Position numbers and translations under genes: made by a program
Part shown: positions 52,821 to 61,500 of the stretch, in pieces
Position numbering within the stretch: the stretch's first letter is position 1
Layout of the letters: each line of letters starts with the position of its first letter
The notes under the pieces: model-generated
The model's input: the letters and a program-made list of their open reading frames with translations, nothing else
What the model was told of the DNA's origin: nothing
The model's database searches: none
NCBI RefSeq assembly: GCF_003253545.1
Contig: NZ_QKYV01000002.1
Coordinates: 186,001 to 250,000 of the forward strand
From: Mesonia algae
Lineage (GTDB): Bacteria > Bacteroidota > Bacteroidia > Flavobacteriales > Flavobacteriaceae
Length of the DNA stretch: 64,000 nucleotides
Direction of reading: 5' to 3'

Positions 52821-53786
52821 CTATGCTTTATCTTCTTTAATCAAACCTATTTCTACCAATCGCTGGTGTAAAAATTCTCCGGCAGTAATATCTTCATATT
52901 GCTTAGGGTGATTTTCATCAATACACTCTTCTAAACAATCTAATTTCATTTCACTACGAGGATGCATAAAAAATGGAATTGAATACCTAGGTTGTGACCA
53001 TTGTTCTTTTGGTGGGTTGATCACACGGTGAATAGTTGATCTCAATTTATTATTGGTGTGTCTTTCTAACATATCACCTACGTTTATCACCAATTCGTCT
53101 TCTTCAGGAATAGCATCAATCCATTCTCCATCTTTTCTTAATACTTGTAAACCGCCAGTAGAAGCACCCATTAACAGAGTAATAAGATTAATATCACCGT
53201 GAGCTCCAGCTCTTACTGCGCCTTTAGGTTCTTCAGTAATAGGAGGGTAGTGGATAGGTCTTAAAATACTATTACCATTACTCGCCCAATGATCAAAATA
53301 GTTTTCGTCTAAATTGATATATAAGGCTAATGCACGAAGAACATAAATTCCTGTTTTTTCTAGCATTCTATAAGCTTCCATCCCGGTTTTATTAAAGTCT
53401 TTTAGCTCTTCAACCTGAACGTTTTCTGGATAATCTTCTATTAAATTTACATCTTCTGAGGGTTCTTGACCAAAATGCCAAAATTCTTTTAGATCGCCCT
53501 CTTTCTTTCCCTTAGCATGCTCTTTCCCAAAAGAGATATAACCTCTTTGTCCGCCTAATCCTTCGATTTCGTATTTCTCTTTAGTCTCTAAAGAAAGATC
53601 AAAAAAGGACTTTACTTCTTTATAGAGTTCACTTACAAGATCATCGCTTAAAAAGTGGTTTTTTAAAGATACAAAACCTATTTCTTCATAAGCTTTACCA
53701 ATTTCGTTTACAAACTTTTCTTTACGTTTAGGATCATCAGACAAAAAATCTGAAAGATCTACACTTGGTATATTATTCATTGACAT
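52821..53786 (-). CDS. Isopenicillin-N-synthase-like 2-oxoglutarate/Fe(II)-dependent dioxygenase
   Basis: The 321-residue protein has the non-haem iron facial triad: GAHGDINLI (His196, Asp198) and STIHRVINPP (His253), and the RYSIPFF Arg267/Ser269 pair that binds 2-oxoglutarate. The N-terminal DIOX_N domain is present (PSVDLSDFL). The substrate is not evident; the family includes flavonol-, gibberellin- and antibiotic-type enzymes and housekeeping forms in many bacteria. It is the first gene of a four-gene operon with SUI1, DUF1835 and nucleoside phosphorylase genes. Confidence 0.9.
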   Translation of the reverse strand: MSMNNIPSVDLSDFLSDDPKRKEKFVNEIGKAYEEIGFVSLKNHFLSDDLVSELYKEVKSFFDLSLETKEKYEIEGLGGQRGYISFGKEHAKGKKEGDLKEFWHFGQEPSEDVNLIEDYPENVQVEELKDFNKTGMEAYRMLEKTGIYVLRALALYINLDENYFDHWASNGNSILRPIHYPPITEEPKGAVRAGAHGDINLITLLMGASTGGLQVLRKDGEWIDAIPEEDELVINVGDMLERHTNNKLRSTIHRVINPPKEQWSQPRYSIPFFMHPRSEMKLDCLEECIDENHPKQYEDITAGEFLHQRLVEIGLIKEDKA

Positions 53787-53811
53787 ATGTATTCAAATTC
53801 TGGTTATCTAA

Positions 53812-53819
53812 CAAAGTTA
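53812..53819 (-). promoter_or_regulatory. Candidate -7 box of the dioxygenase operon
   Basis: TAACTTTG on the minus strand fits TAnnTTTG and lies 26-33 bases before the start codon at 53786. No -33 TTG is seen. Confidence 0.4.
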
Positions 53820-53971
53820 ATTAAATTCTTTCATTCTTTTATAATTACTCAGTTATAACATAAAAAAAGCTTTTATAAAATATTTATTTTTAAAATTATT
53901 CGTTTTTAAAATAAATCTATTGTTGATGAAAATTATATATAAAAAAGTCTAACGTATAATTTAATTCTTTT

Positions 53972-53979
53972 TAAATTTG
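53972..53979 (+). promoter_or_regulatory. Candidate -7 box of the E1 gene
   Basis: TAAATTTG fits TAnnTTTG, 33 bases before the ATG at 54005. No -33 TTG is seen. Confidence 0.4.
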
Positions 53980-54004
53980 ATTAACTAAAATGTAATTATA
54001 AACT

Positions 54005-55996
54005 ATGCTTCCCGAAATAAGTTATTCTTCAACTACCTTAGATTCTAATCAACTTACTCAACTTTTCTTTAAAATGCTAAAACCTAGGCTTATTGAAGAA
54101 AAAATGCTCATTTTACTTCGTCAAGGGCGTATTTCTAAATGGTTTAGTGGGATTGGTCAAGAAGCTATATCGGTAGGAGTAACCAGTTGTTTGTTCCCTG
54201 ATGAATATGTACTTCCCATGCATCGTAATTTGGGAGTTTTTACTGCTAAAGAAGTTCCGCTTCATCGCTTGTTCTCTCAGTGGCAAGGGAAAAAATCTGG
54301 TTTTACTAAAGGTCGTGACCGTAGTTTTCATTTTGGTACTCAAGAGTATAAAATTATAGGAATGATTTCGCATTTGGGTCCGCAATTAGGTGTAGCCGAT
54401 GGCATCGCTTTAGCGCATCAATTCCGTAAAGAAAAAAAAATAACAGCTGTATTTACAGGTGAAGGAGGGACAAGCGAAGGTGATTTTCACGAAGCTTTAA
54501 ACATCGCATCTGTATGGGATTTACCAGTGTTATTTTGTATAGAAAATAATGGATACGGATTATCAACTCCTACAACAGAACAATATAAGTGTGAAAATCT
54601 TGCTGACAGAGGTGCTGGCTACGGAATTGAATCTCATATTATTGATGGTAATAATATCATTGAAGTATATACTAAAGTTAATGAGATTGCAGAAAGCATG
54701 CGAGAAAACCCTCGACCTATTTTAATTGAGTTTAAAACATTTAGAATGCGAGGGCATGAAGAAGCAAGTGGTACCAAATATGTTCCGCAAGAATTGATGG
54801 ATTTTTGGGAAAAGAAAGATCCTATAGAAAATTTTAAAAAGTATTTATTGTCAGAAGGAATCTTAACGGAAGAAAAAATAGCACACCAAGAAGACTTAAT
54901 AAAGGCAGAAATTAGTGCACACCTTAAGATGGCTGATGATGAAGAGGTAATTTCTTCTACTGTAGAGAATGAGATTAAAGATGTATACCAACATTTTAAT
55001 TTTACACCTACACTCCCTAAAACATCACAAAAAGAAGAAGTTCGATTTATTGATGCTATTTCTCAAGGTTTAAAACAATCTATGCAACGCCATGAAAATC
55101 TAATTCTCATGGGGCAAGATGTAGCAGATTATGGAGGGGTTTTCAAAATTACCGAAGGTTTTTTAGAAGAATTTGGTCGTGAACGTATAAAAAACACTCC
55201 TATTTGTGAATCTGGGATTGTAAGTACTGCCATGGGATTGTCTATTAACGGAATCAAATCTGTCGTAGAATTACAGTTTAGTGATTTCGTTTCTTCAGGT
55301 TTTAATCCTATTGTGAATTACTTGGCAAAAGTACATTACCGATGGAATCAAAACGCCGATGTTGTTTTAAGAATGCCATGTGGTGCAGGAGTAGGTGCAG
55401 GACCATTTCATAGTCAAACCAATGAAGCTTGGTTTACAAAAACTCCCGGATTAAAAGTTGTTTACCCTGCTTTTCCATACGATGCTAAGGGTTTGATGGC
55501 TACTGCGATTGAAGATCCTAACCCTGTACTTTTCTTTGAACATAAAGCCTTATATAGAAGTATTCGTCAAGAAGTACCAGTAGATTACTATAGCTTACCT
55601 TTTGGTAAAGCGGCACAGCTTAGGGAAGGAGATAAAGTAAGTATCATTACTTATGGAGCGGGTGTTCATTGGGCGATTGAGGTTTTAAATAAAAACTCTC
55701 ATATTCAGGCAGATTTATTAGATTTAAGAAGCTTACAGCCTTTAGATAAAGAAGCTATATTTAATTCCGTAAAGAAAACAGGGAAAGTGATTATTCTTCA
55801 AGAAGACAGTTTATTTGGAGGGATTGCTTCAGATATTTCGGCGATGATATCAGAAGAGTGTTTTGAATATCTTGATGCTCCTGTAAAACGAGTAGGGAGT
55901 TTAGAGACCCCAATTCCTTTTTCAAAAAATTTAGAAGATCAATATCTCGCTAAAGCGGAATTTGAAACAGAACTAGAAAAACTAATAGCTTATTAA
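54005..55996 (+). CDS. Branched-chain 2-oxoacid dehydrogenase E1, alpha-beta fusion
   Basis: The 663-residue protein joins both E1 subunits. Residues about 10-320 are the alpha subunit, with RISKWFSGIGQEAISVGV and the thiamine-diphosphate motif GEGGTSEGDFHEALN...ENNGYG. Residues about 345-660 are the beta subunit (GQDVADYGGVFKITEGF, GPFHSQTNEAWFTKTPGLKVVYP, PVKRVGSLETPIPF). It decarboxylates branched-chain 2-oxoacids (from Val, Leu, Ile) and passes the acyl group to E2. E2 and E3 genes are not nearby. The fused alpha-beta form is common in Bacteroidota. Confidence 0.93.
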   Translation: MLPEISYSSTTLDSNQLTQLFFKMLKPRLIEEKMLILLRQGRISKWFSGIGQEAISVGVTSCLFPDEYVLPMHRNLGVFTAKEVPLHRLFSQWQGKKSGFTKGRDRSFHFGTQEYKIIGMISHLGPQLGVADGIALAHQFRKEKKITAVFTGEGGTSEGDFHEALNIASVWDLPVLFCIENNGYGLSTPTTEQYKCENLADRGAGYGIESHIIDGNNIIEVYTKVNEIAESMRENPRPILIEFKTFRMRGHEEASGTKYVPQELMDFWEKKDPIENFKKYLLSEGILTEEKIAHQEDLIKAEISAHLKMADDEEVISSTVENEIKDVYQHFNFTPTLPKTSQKEEVRFIDAISQGLKQSMQRHENLILMGQDVADYGGVFKITEGFLEEFGRERIKNTPICESGIVSTAMGLSINGIKSVVELQFSDFVSSGFNPIVNYLAKVHYRWNQNADVVLRMPCGAGVGAGPFHSQTNEAWFTKTPGLKVVYPAFPYDAKGLMATAIEDPNPVLFFEHKALYRSIRQEVPVDYYSLPFGKAAQLREGDKVSIITYGAGVHWAIEVLNKNSHIQADLLDLRSLQPLDKEAIFNSVKKTGKVIILQEDSLFGGIASDISAMISEECFEYLDAPVKRVGSLETPIPFSKNLEDQYLAKAEFETELEKLIAY

Positions 55997-56074
55997 TCCC
56001 TCAACTTTTAGGTGTTTTTTAACAAGTTTTCGTTAATTTTTCTTAATTCTAAATTTTTAACTGAAGTTCATAAT

Positions 56075-56082
56075 TATTTTTG
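56075..56082 (+). promoter_or_regulatory. Candidate -7 box of the lipocalin-like lipoprotein gene
   Basis: TATTTTTG fits TAnnTTTG, located 33 bases before the ATG at 56108. Confidence 0.42.
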
Positions 56083-56107
56083 AACTCATAACAACCAAAT
56101 ATTAATT

Positions 56108-56596
56108 ATGAAAAAAACAGTTTTATTGCTTTTAGTAGCTATCGTTGCAGTTTCTTGTGGTACTACTAAAATTGAAAGACAAGCAGAAAGAACCTTTAAA
56201 GGAGATTGGACATTAACTAGTATTACTTATCCAAATAATTCTGGATTTGTAGACGTTACTTTATTCCAAGATGCTTCATCTAAATGTTTTACCAATTCTA
56301 GTTGGAATTTTGTATCTAATAATAACCAAGGTAGCTATATGCAAAGCGGTTCTGGTTGCGATACAGCTATGAGAGAATTTGTATGGTCTGTACAAGAAAT
56401 AAATCAAACAACTGGTCTTTATAACTTTACACTTAAAGTGCTAAAAGAAGGAGAAAACGCAAGAAAAGTAGATACAGGTTACCGACTAAAATTAGCAAGT
56501 CTAAGCGAAAATAACATGACTTGGGAACAAACTGTTTCTTATGAAGGAAAGCCATTCTTAATTAGAATGGAATTTATTAAAAGCATTAACCAATAA
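56108..56596 (+). CDS. Lipocalin-like lipoprotein
   Basis: The 162-residue protein has a lipoprotein signal peptide (KKTVLLLLVAIVAVSC, acylated Cys17). The rest is beta-rich and begins FKGDWTLTSITYPNNSGFVDVTLFQDASSKCF, then a WSVQEI and a LMWEQTVSYEGKPFLIRMEF-like segment; this layout of short strands around a small barrel fits lipocalin-type or DUF4488-like proteins, but no catalytic motif is seen. It is followed 15 bases later by an OmpA-family lipoprotein gene and shares a terminator with it. Confidence 0.78.
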   Translation: MKKTVLLLLVAIVAVSCGTTKIERQAERTFKGDWTLTSITYPNNSGFVDVTLFQDASSKCFTNSSWNFVSNNNQGSYMQSGSGCDTAMREFVWSVQEINQTTGLYNFTLKVLKEGENARKVDTGYRLKLASLSENNMTWEQTVSYEGKPFLIRMEFIKSINQ

Positions 56597-56611
56597 ATCT
56601 CAATAAAAATT

Positions 56612-57307
56612 ATGAAATACGTAAATAAATCTCTAGCTCTAATTGTCGCAGTTGCTTTTCTTTTAACTGGGTGTGACGCTATAAAAAATGCTAATAATAC
56701 TCAAAAAGGTGGTGCCATTGGTGCCGGTGGAGGAGCTGTAATTGGCGGTGTAATAGGTAACAATGTAGGTGATGGAAATAATACTGCTTTAGGTGCCATT
56801 ATAGGTGGTGTCGTAGGTGGTGCTGCAGGAGCTTACATTGGTAATAGAATGGATAAGCAAGCACAAGAAATTGAGAATGAAATCCCTGGTGCCGAAGTGA
56901 CTAGAGTAGGAGAGGGAATTAGTGTAACATTTGATGAAAATAGTGGTGTTTACTTTGATACCAACAAATCTGGTGTAAATGCAAAATCTCAAGAAACTTT
57001 AAATACCCTTATCGGAATTTTTAAAGAATATCCTAATACAAACGTATTAGTTGAAGGACATACAGATAATACAGGAAGTGAAGAATACAACCTTACTTTA
57101 TCGAAGAAAAGAGCACAATCTGTAACTGATTACTTAACCTCAAGCGGTCTTTCTTCTGGAAGATTTACTACCAAATGGTACGGAGAAACTCAGCCAAAAT
57201 ATGATAACAATACGGTTGATGGAAGAGCAAAAAACAGAAGAGTTGAATTAGCTATTGTTGCTAATGAAGAACTTAAAGAAGAAGCAAAGCAACAGTCAGG
57301 GAACTAG
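56612..57307 (+). CDS. OmpA-family lipoprotein with glycine zipper
   Basis: The 231-residue protein has a lipobox FLLTGC (Cys21), a glycine-zipper segment (about 33-80; GGAIGAGGGAVIGGVIGNNVG and ALGAIIGGVVGGAAGAYIGN) and a C-terminal OmpA-like peptidoglycan-binding domain (about 105-215) with VYFDTNKS, VEGHTDNTGSEEYNLTLSKKRAQSVTDYL and GRAKNRRVEL. It anchors the outer membrane to peptidoglycan. It is the second gene of a short operon with the lipocalin-like gene, and ends at a clear hairpin terminator. Confidence 0.93.
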   Translation: MKYVNKSLALIVAVAFLLTGCDAIKNANNTQKGGAIGAGGGAVIGGVIGNNVGDGNNTALGAIIGGVVGGAAGAYIGNRMDKQAQEIENEIPGAEVTRVGEGISVTFDENSGVYFDTNKSGVNAKSQETLNTLIGIFKEYPNTNVLVEGHTDNTGSEEYNLTLSKKRAQSVTDYLTSSGLSSGRFTTKWYGETQPKYDNNTVDGRAKNRRVELAIVANEELKEEAKQQSGN

Positions 57308-57333
57308 TAGTATATAAATTTTATTTTATCATT

Positions 57334-57364
57334 AAAACCCACTCATTATATGAGTGGGTTTTTT
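57334..57364 (+). terminator. Rho-independent terminator after the OmpA-like lipoprotein gene
   Basis: A perfect stem (AAAACCCACTCAT with ATGAGTGGGTTTT, 13 base pairs, 3-base loop) is followed by a run of T (57359-57364). It is 27 bases after the stop codon. Confidence 0.9.
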
Positions 57365-57608
57365 GTATCTAATTGCTTTATTTAAATTAAATGAACTCCT
57401 TTAAAATATTACTAAGACAGTTAAATAGAAATTTTTGATTAAATCTATATACGTTATAGCTTTATATTAACAAATCTTGTTTTGGTTGATCTTAAAAAGT
57501 ATAAATTTTTAGAATAATATGAAACTAATGGTCAATAAAATTAATACTCTTAAAGTTTGGGGATCTTAATTTAATATTATAAAGAACTAAAATTAAAGTT
57601 GAATGCAT
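57365..57608. other. Intergenic gap between ompA-like and hpf genes
   Basis: About 244 bases of AT-rich sequence between the two terminators. I see no convincing gene: the best frame (ATG near 57520) codes for only 16 residues. I see no tRNA and no repeated element. Confidence 0.6.
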
Positions 57609-57644
57609 AAAAAAGGTCTTGTAATTAACTACAAGACCTTTTCT
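57609..57644 (-). terminator. Rho-independent terminator after hpf
   Basis: A 13-base-pair stem (AAAAGGTCTTGTA paired with TACAAGACCTTTT, loop of 6) lies at 57611-57643. On the minus strand it is followed by a run of seven T (complement of 57608-57614), so it stops the hpf transcript just after its stop codon at 57665. Confidence 0.8.
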
Positions 57645-57664
57645 TAATTAAATATGCGTTACAA

Positions 57665-57967
57665 CTAATGCGTTTGCATTTTCTCTTTTCTCTTTTGAAG
57701 CTGAGTTTTTATCTCATTTGTACATTTACTAATTGCCATATCAAAATTCTCTTCATTTGCAGAGGCAAATACTAAAGGACCTGGTAAACTTAGTTTAATT
57801 TCACAAATTCTACCTTCATCTGTTGATGATGAATTTTCAGTTTTAAAGTAAACTTCAGCACCAACTAAAAAATCAAATCTGGTTTTTAATTTATTAATTT
57901 TTTCTGTTACAACTTCTTCTAAGCGTGTACTCGCTTTTACGTGTACATAATTAAAATTTATATCCAT
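57665..57967 (-). CDS. hpf: Ribosome hibernation-promoting factor (short HPF/RaiA family)
   Basis: The 100-residue protein is one RaiA-type domain: MDINFNYVHVKASTRLEEVVTEKINKLKTRF, VGAEVYFKTENS, ICEIKLSLPGPLVFASANEENFDMAISKCTNEIKTQLQKRKEK. It lacks the long C-terminal dimerising domain of long HPF, so it is the short form. It binds the decoding centre of 70S ribosomes in slow growth. A hairpin terminator follows directly. Confidence 0.93.
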   Translation of the reverse strand: MDINFNYVHVKASTRLEEVVTEKINKLKTRFDFLVGAEVYFKTENSSSTDEGRICEIKLSLPGPLVFASANEENFDMAISKCTNEIKTQLQKRKEKMQTH

Positions 57968-58065
57968 AGTTAAGTTTTTTGTTACCTCTAAGATACATCT
58001 ATAATGACATTTTTCCTAACTATTTAATAGTCTTTTAGTAAAAATTTGGTAATAACCGAGAGATA

Positions 58066-58476
58066 CTATTTCTTTTCAATTTCTCCAGTATCTGGCTTAA
58101 ATAGCTTAGATATGTCGGCTGTTTTGCTAGCTTGTAAAGCTTTTTCTCCTCTAATAGCAATAGGATAAACAAGCGTCTCTGGGTGATTTTCTAAAACCTT
58201 CATTGCATCGTGATCTTCTAAACTCACTTTAGTATCGCCATACTTATTTTTGAAAGTAGGATGATCTTGCTGTATTAAATCAAAAACATTTTTACCAAGC
58301 ATTTCTGCAATTTCTGCCCACTCGGTTCCTGTGATTTTAGTCTCTTTTAAATCTATCGTTAAAGCCTTTGCATCTGAAGCTTCGGCTTGTGCTCTACATT
58401 GTTTACCCAATTCACTATCAGAATGGAATAAAACGAGTAATTGTCTTTCACTTTTGGCTAGTATGCTCATATCCAT
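58066..58476 (-). CDS. ArsC-like (arsenate reductase/Spx fold) protein lacking the usual N-terminal CxxxR motif
   Basis: The 136-residue protein (start ATG 58476; an inner ATG would drop two residues) follows the ArsC/Spx layout: RQLLVLFHSDSELGKQCRAQAEASD, a helical region, then KVLENHPETLVYPIAIRGEKALQASKTADISKLF, which matches the LxxHPxLxxRPI segment near the arsenate-binding Arg. The Cys of the usual CSKSR motif is not in the expected position; the only nearby Cys is five residues later. Function is therefore unlikely to be classical arsenate reduction. The gene lies between hpf and the large lipoprotein gene. Confidence 0.72.
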   Translation of the reverse strand: MDMSILAKSERQLLVLFHSDSELGKQCRAQAEASDAKALTIDLKETKITGTEWAEIAEMLGKNVFDLIQQDHPTFKNKYGDTKVSLEDHDAMKVLENHPETLVYPIAIRGEKALQASKTADISKLFKPDTGEIEKK

Positions 58477-58546
58477 ATTTTGTGTTTTATCTACAATAAC
58501 GTAGAAATCTTGTATCTTTCCTAAACATTTATAATACCATTAAGAT

Positions 58547-61500
58547 TTAATTTTTACCTAAATAATATTTTAAACCTAAATTAAAGTTGTTAGAGTAGAA
58601 ATTTTCTAACGTATAAAATTCCGCATTAGCGTTAATATAAAATCTAGAAGTAACAGGAAGTTTTAGATTACCAATGTAACGCTGAAAACTATCTGAGTAA
58701 GTATCTATAAAAGCGCTAGCATCCAAATTCAATTCAATGCCTGTAGTTTCATTTTTTAAAGTGTAAGTTAATCCCAATCCTCCAAATAAACGTTCTTTCG
58801 TACTCCAATAAGGATATCCATCTTCTCTGTTAGTGTTTCCTAGCGTACCCGAAATTTCTGAATAGGGTGTAAAGCTATGATCTTTTTGCCATAAAAAGCT
58901 TTTACTAAATTTTCCCGTAAGTGTTGCATCTAAAACTCCGTCACTGTAATAATTGGTTTCTAAGTTAGCAATGCCTGTATAATTTTTCTTTAGTGTGAGT
59001 TCTTCATAAATATTTAATTGAGTCTGATAAATATTTAAACTATAAGCTGGTCCGGTTATAGCAGGCTGTACTAATAATTGAGCAGAACTGTATAAACTAT
59101 CTTTGGCGTAACTTACATTTACAGAGGCCATGACAAAAACGTCACTTTTTTGATCTATTTGCGCTCCTAAGCTACCGCTATAATTTATTTTACTATCTCT
59201 TTCTTTTCTTTTAAAAGAATATTCTGCTCCGTATAAATAATGATTAATATCTTCTGGATGGTTAGTTTTTAATTGATAAGCATTAAACTGAGTTACCCCA
59301 ATTTTATGAGTATTTAAATTTCTATCTCTAAACCCATAAGCTAATTTATTACCCAATGTGGTGGGTTCTAACCTGTCGGCTACAAGAACCGATGTTGTTT
59401 CTATAAAATCATTTTCATTTTTAATCACTTCCCGCTTTATTTTTTTTGTTACTTGAGGGTAGAATAAATTGGGGTAATTCTTTAAAAGGAACTTTTGGTT
59501 TTTGGTAGAAGCATATATAACATCCTTATTTAAAAGTTGCTGGTACTTCAATTTTGTAGGTGAATCTGGTAAATCATTGACCCATTTCCAAGCGTTTACT
59601 ATATCTCCTTCTCCTAAATAATAATCTATAAGCATAACATTTGCTTTTGTTTTATCTGGATTAGTGTCTTCCATAGATTTTATCACCAATTCTATAGCTT
59701 CAATATTTCCTAATTCTTGATACCAAATAAGTTGATCAATTACATAAAAATCTTCTACACAATTAGACCACTCTAAAGCTTTTCTATGAGTTCCTGTTTC
59801 CGCGAAAGCGTAAGCTATATCTTGTTGAAGCGAAGGGGATAGCTGTAAAGTACAAGGCTTTTTATTAATAAGCTCCCGCAGTGCTTGTCTAGGTTTGTTA
59901 TAAAGTAAATATTCTACATATTTAGAATAATTGGTTTCTTTTAAGAAGTCAAATTCTCCCGTTTGAATACGCCAATTTTCAATATTTTTTTCATCAATTG
60001 TAGTGCATTTAGACCAAGCAACTGCCTTTGTATATTCTTCCTTATCGGCGTAAAGCCAAGTGATATTTTCTGCTAAGAATGAATAATTTTTAGCACAAGG
60101 AGAAAGCTCTTTTATAAGGTCTAAAAATGCGGAAGGAAAATTATAAGAAAGTTCATCTAATAAATTTTTCGTCTTATTATGCTTCGAACTATCTTTTAAT
60201 AAATTGGTTATACTTAAAATTGAGATTGGTTGATCCTTGTAATAAACACCAAAATTTGCCAGATAAGTGAGTTGCAAAAGGATATTTTTAGGGTATTTAT
60301 TTAGCTGAAGCGGAAGCCATACTTTTGCTTCCTCTTTATTGGGAAAAGCCTCTTTTTCACTTATAGAAATACTAACGTTTATTAACTCTTTACTGGGACC
60401 AAAGTTTTGTAATTGGGTATGTAAAGTTTCCCAAATTTCAGAACTTTTACCTTGCCACCCTAAATAGGTATATAAATCTAATAACTCTTTTGTTGAGGCT
60501 TTTTTAGCCTTTAATGTTTTTTTAAGGTGATAAATAGCTAAGGGTACATTTCCTTCAGCTAAATATTTTTCGGTTAAAGTTTTATAGTTATTTTCTTGAC
60601 TGTAGAGATTTTTACTTTTAAATGCTAAATACTCTTTATAAAGCTTTAATTTTTTACTTCTTTTTAATTGCCTTGGCGGAAGTTTTAACTGAGCATTAGA
60701 CGTTTTAATTTGAAATAGAAATCCTTCTAAAAAAGGAGTCTTAGAAAACTGCAGGTTATTATTTTTGAGAAAATGTTCTGTTTTGGCAGTGTTTTTCCTT
60801 TTTACATAATTAAACCAATATTGATCATTTTCTAAAGTTTCTACATTGCTTACCAAATGAAAATCTTTACAAATTTCTCTATTATAAGATTGTTTTTGCC
60901 AATCTTGAGTATTCATCGCTCCTTGGTGAACAGTGACAAAATCTAAAAGTGGAAAGACGCCTTGAATTTCTTTTAAATAATTTTCGAATCTAGGAAGTAA
61001 ACCAGGAGAGCCGTCTTTAGAAATTTTCCATCCGTAGTTTTCTTTATTTCTATATTCATAATTTCCTGCAGCAGCTATACCGTCTTCGCTTTTAATTTGA
61101 TAAACATCATCTGGATGAATAAAGTGATTCCATATTCCCGTGTATAAAAAAAGAGATTGCGCATTAAATTGTTCATCCCCATCCATTACATAACCGCTAG
61201 AAATTCTAGGAAAATTATAGAAATGATCGTTATAAGGTTCTACAGCAAACTCTCTATCACCCCCTTCTTTAAAATTTCCTAAATAAAGACTACAATTGTA
61301 TTTGATCGATTTAAAAGCATCTTCCAAAGCCTGAAAACCAATACTATCTATTGTGTTTGAGGGAGGTACATAAGTGACAGGCAATTTACCATATCTACTT
61401 CCTTTCCATCTTTTTTTAGCAGTTTTTAAACCTAACTCCATATATTTTTGGTTAGGCCAGTCAGTTTTTACCAGAGATTGATGATTATAACCATGCAAAG

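Noticed and set aside
57517-57567. A 16-codon ATG frame (MKLMVNKINTLKVWGS) in the gap before hpf
   Set aside because: Too short, no obvious promoter or conserved layout; treated as chance.
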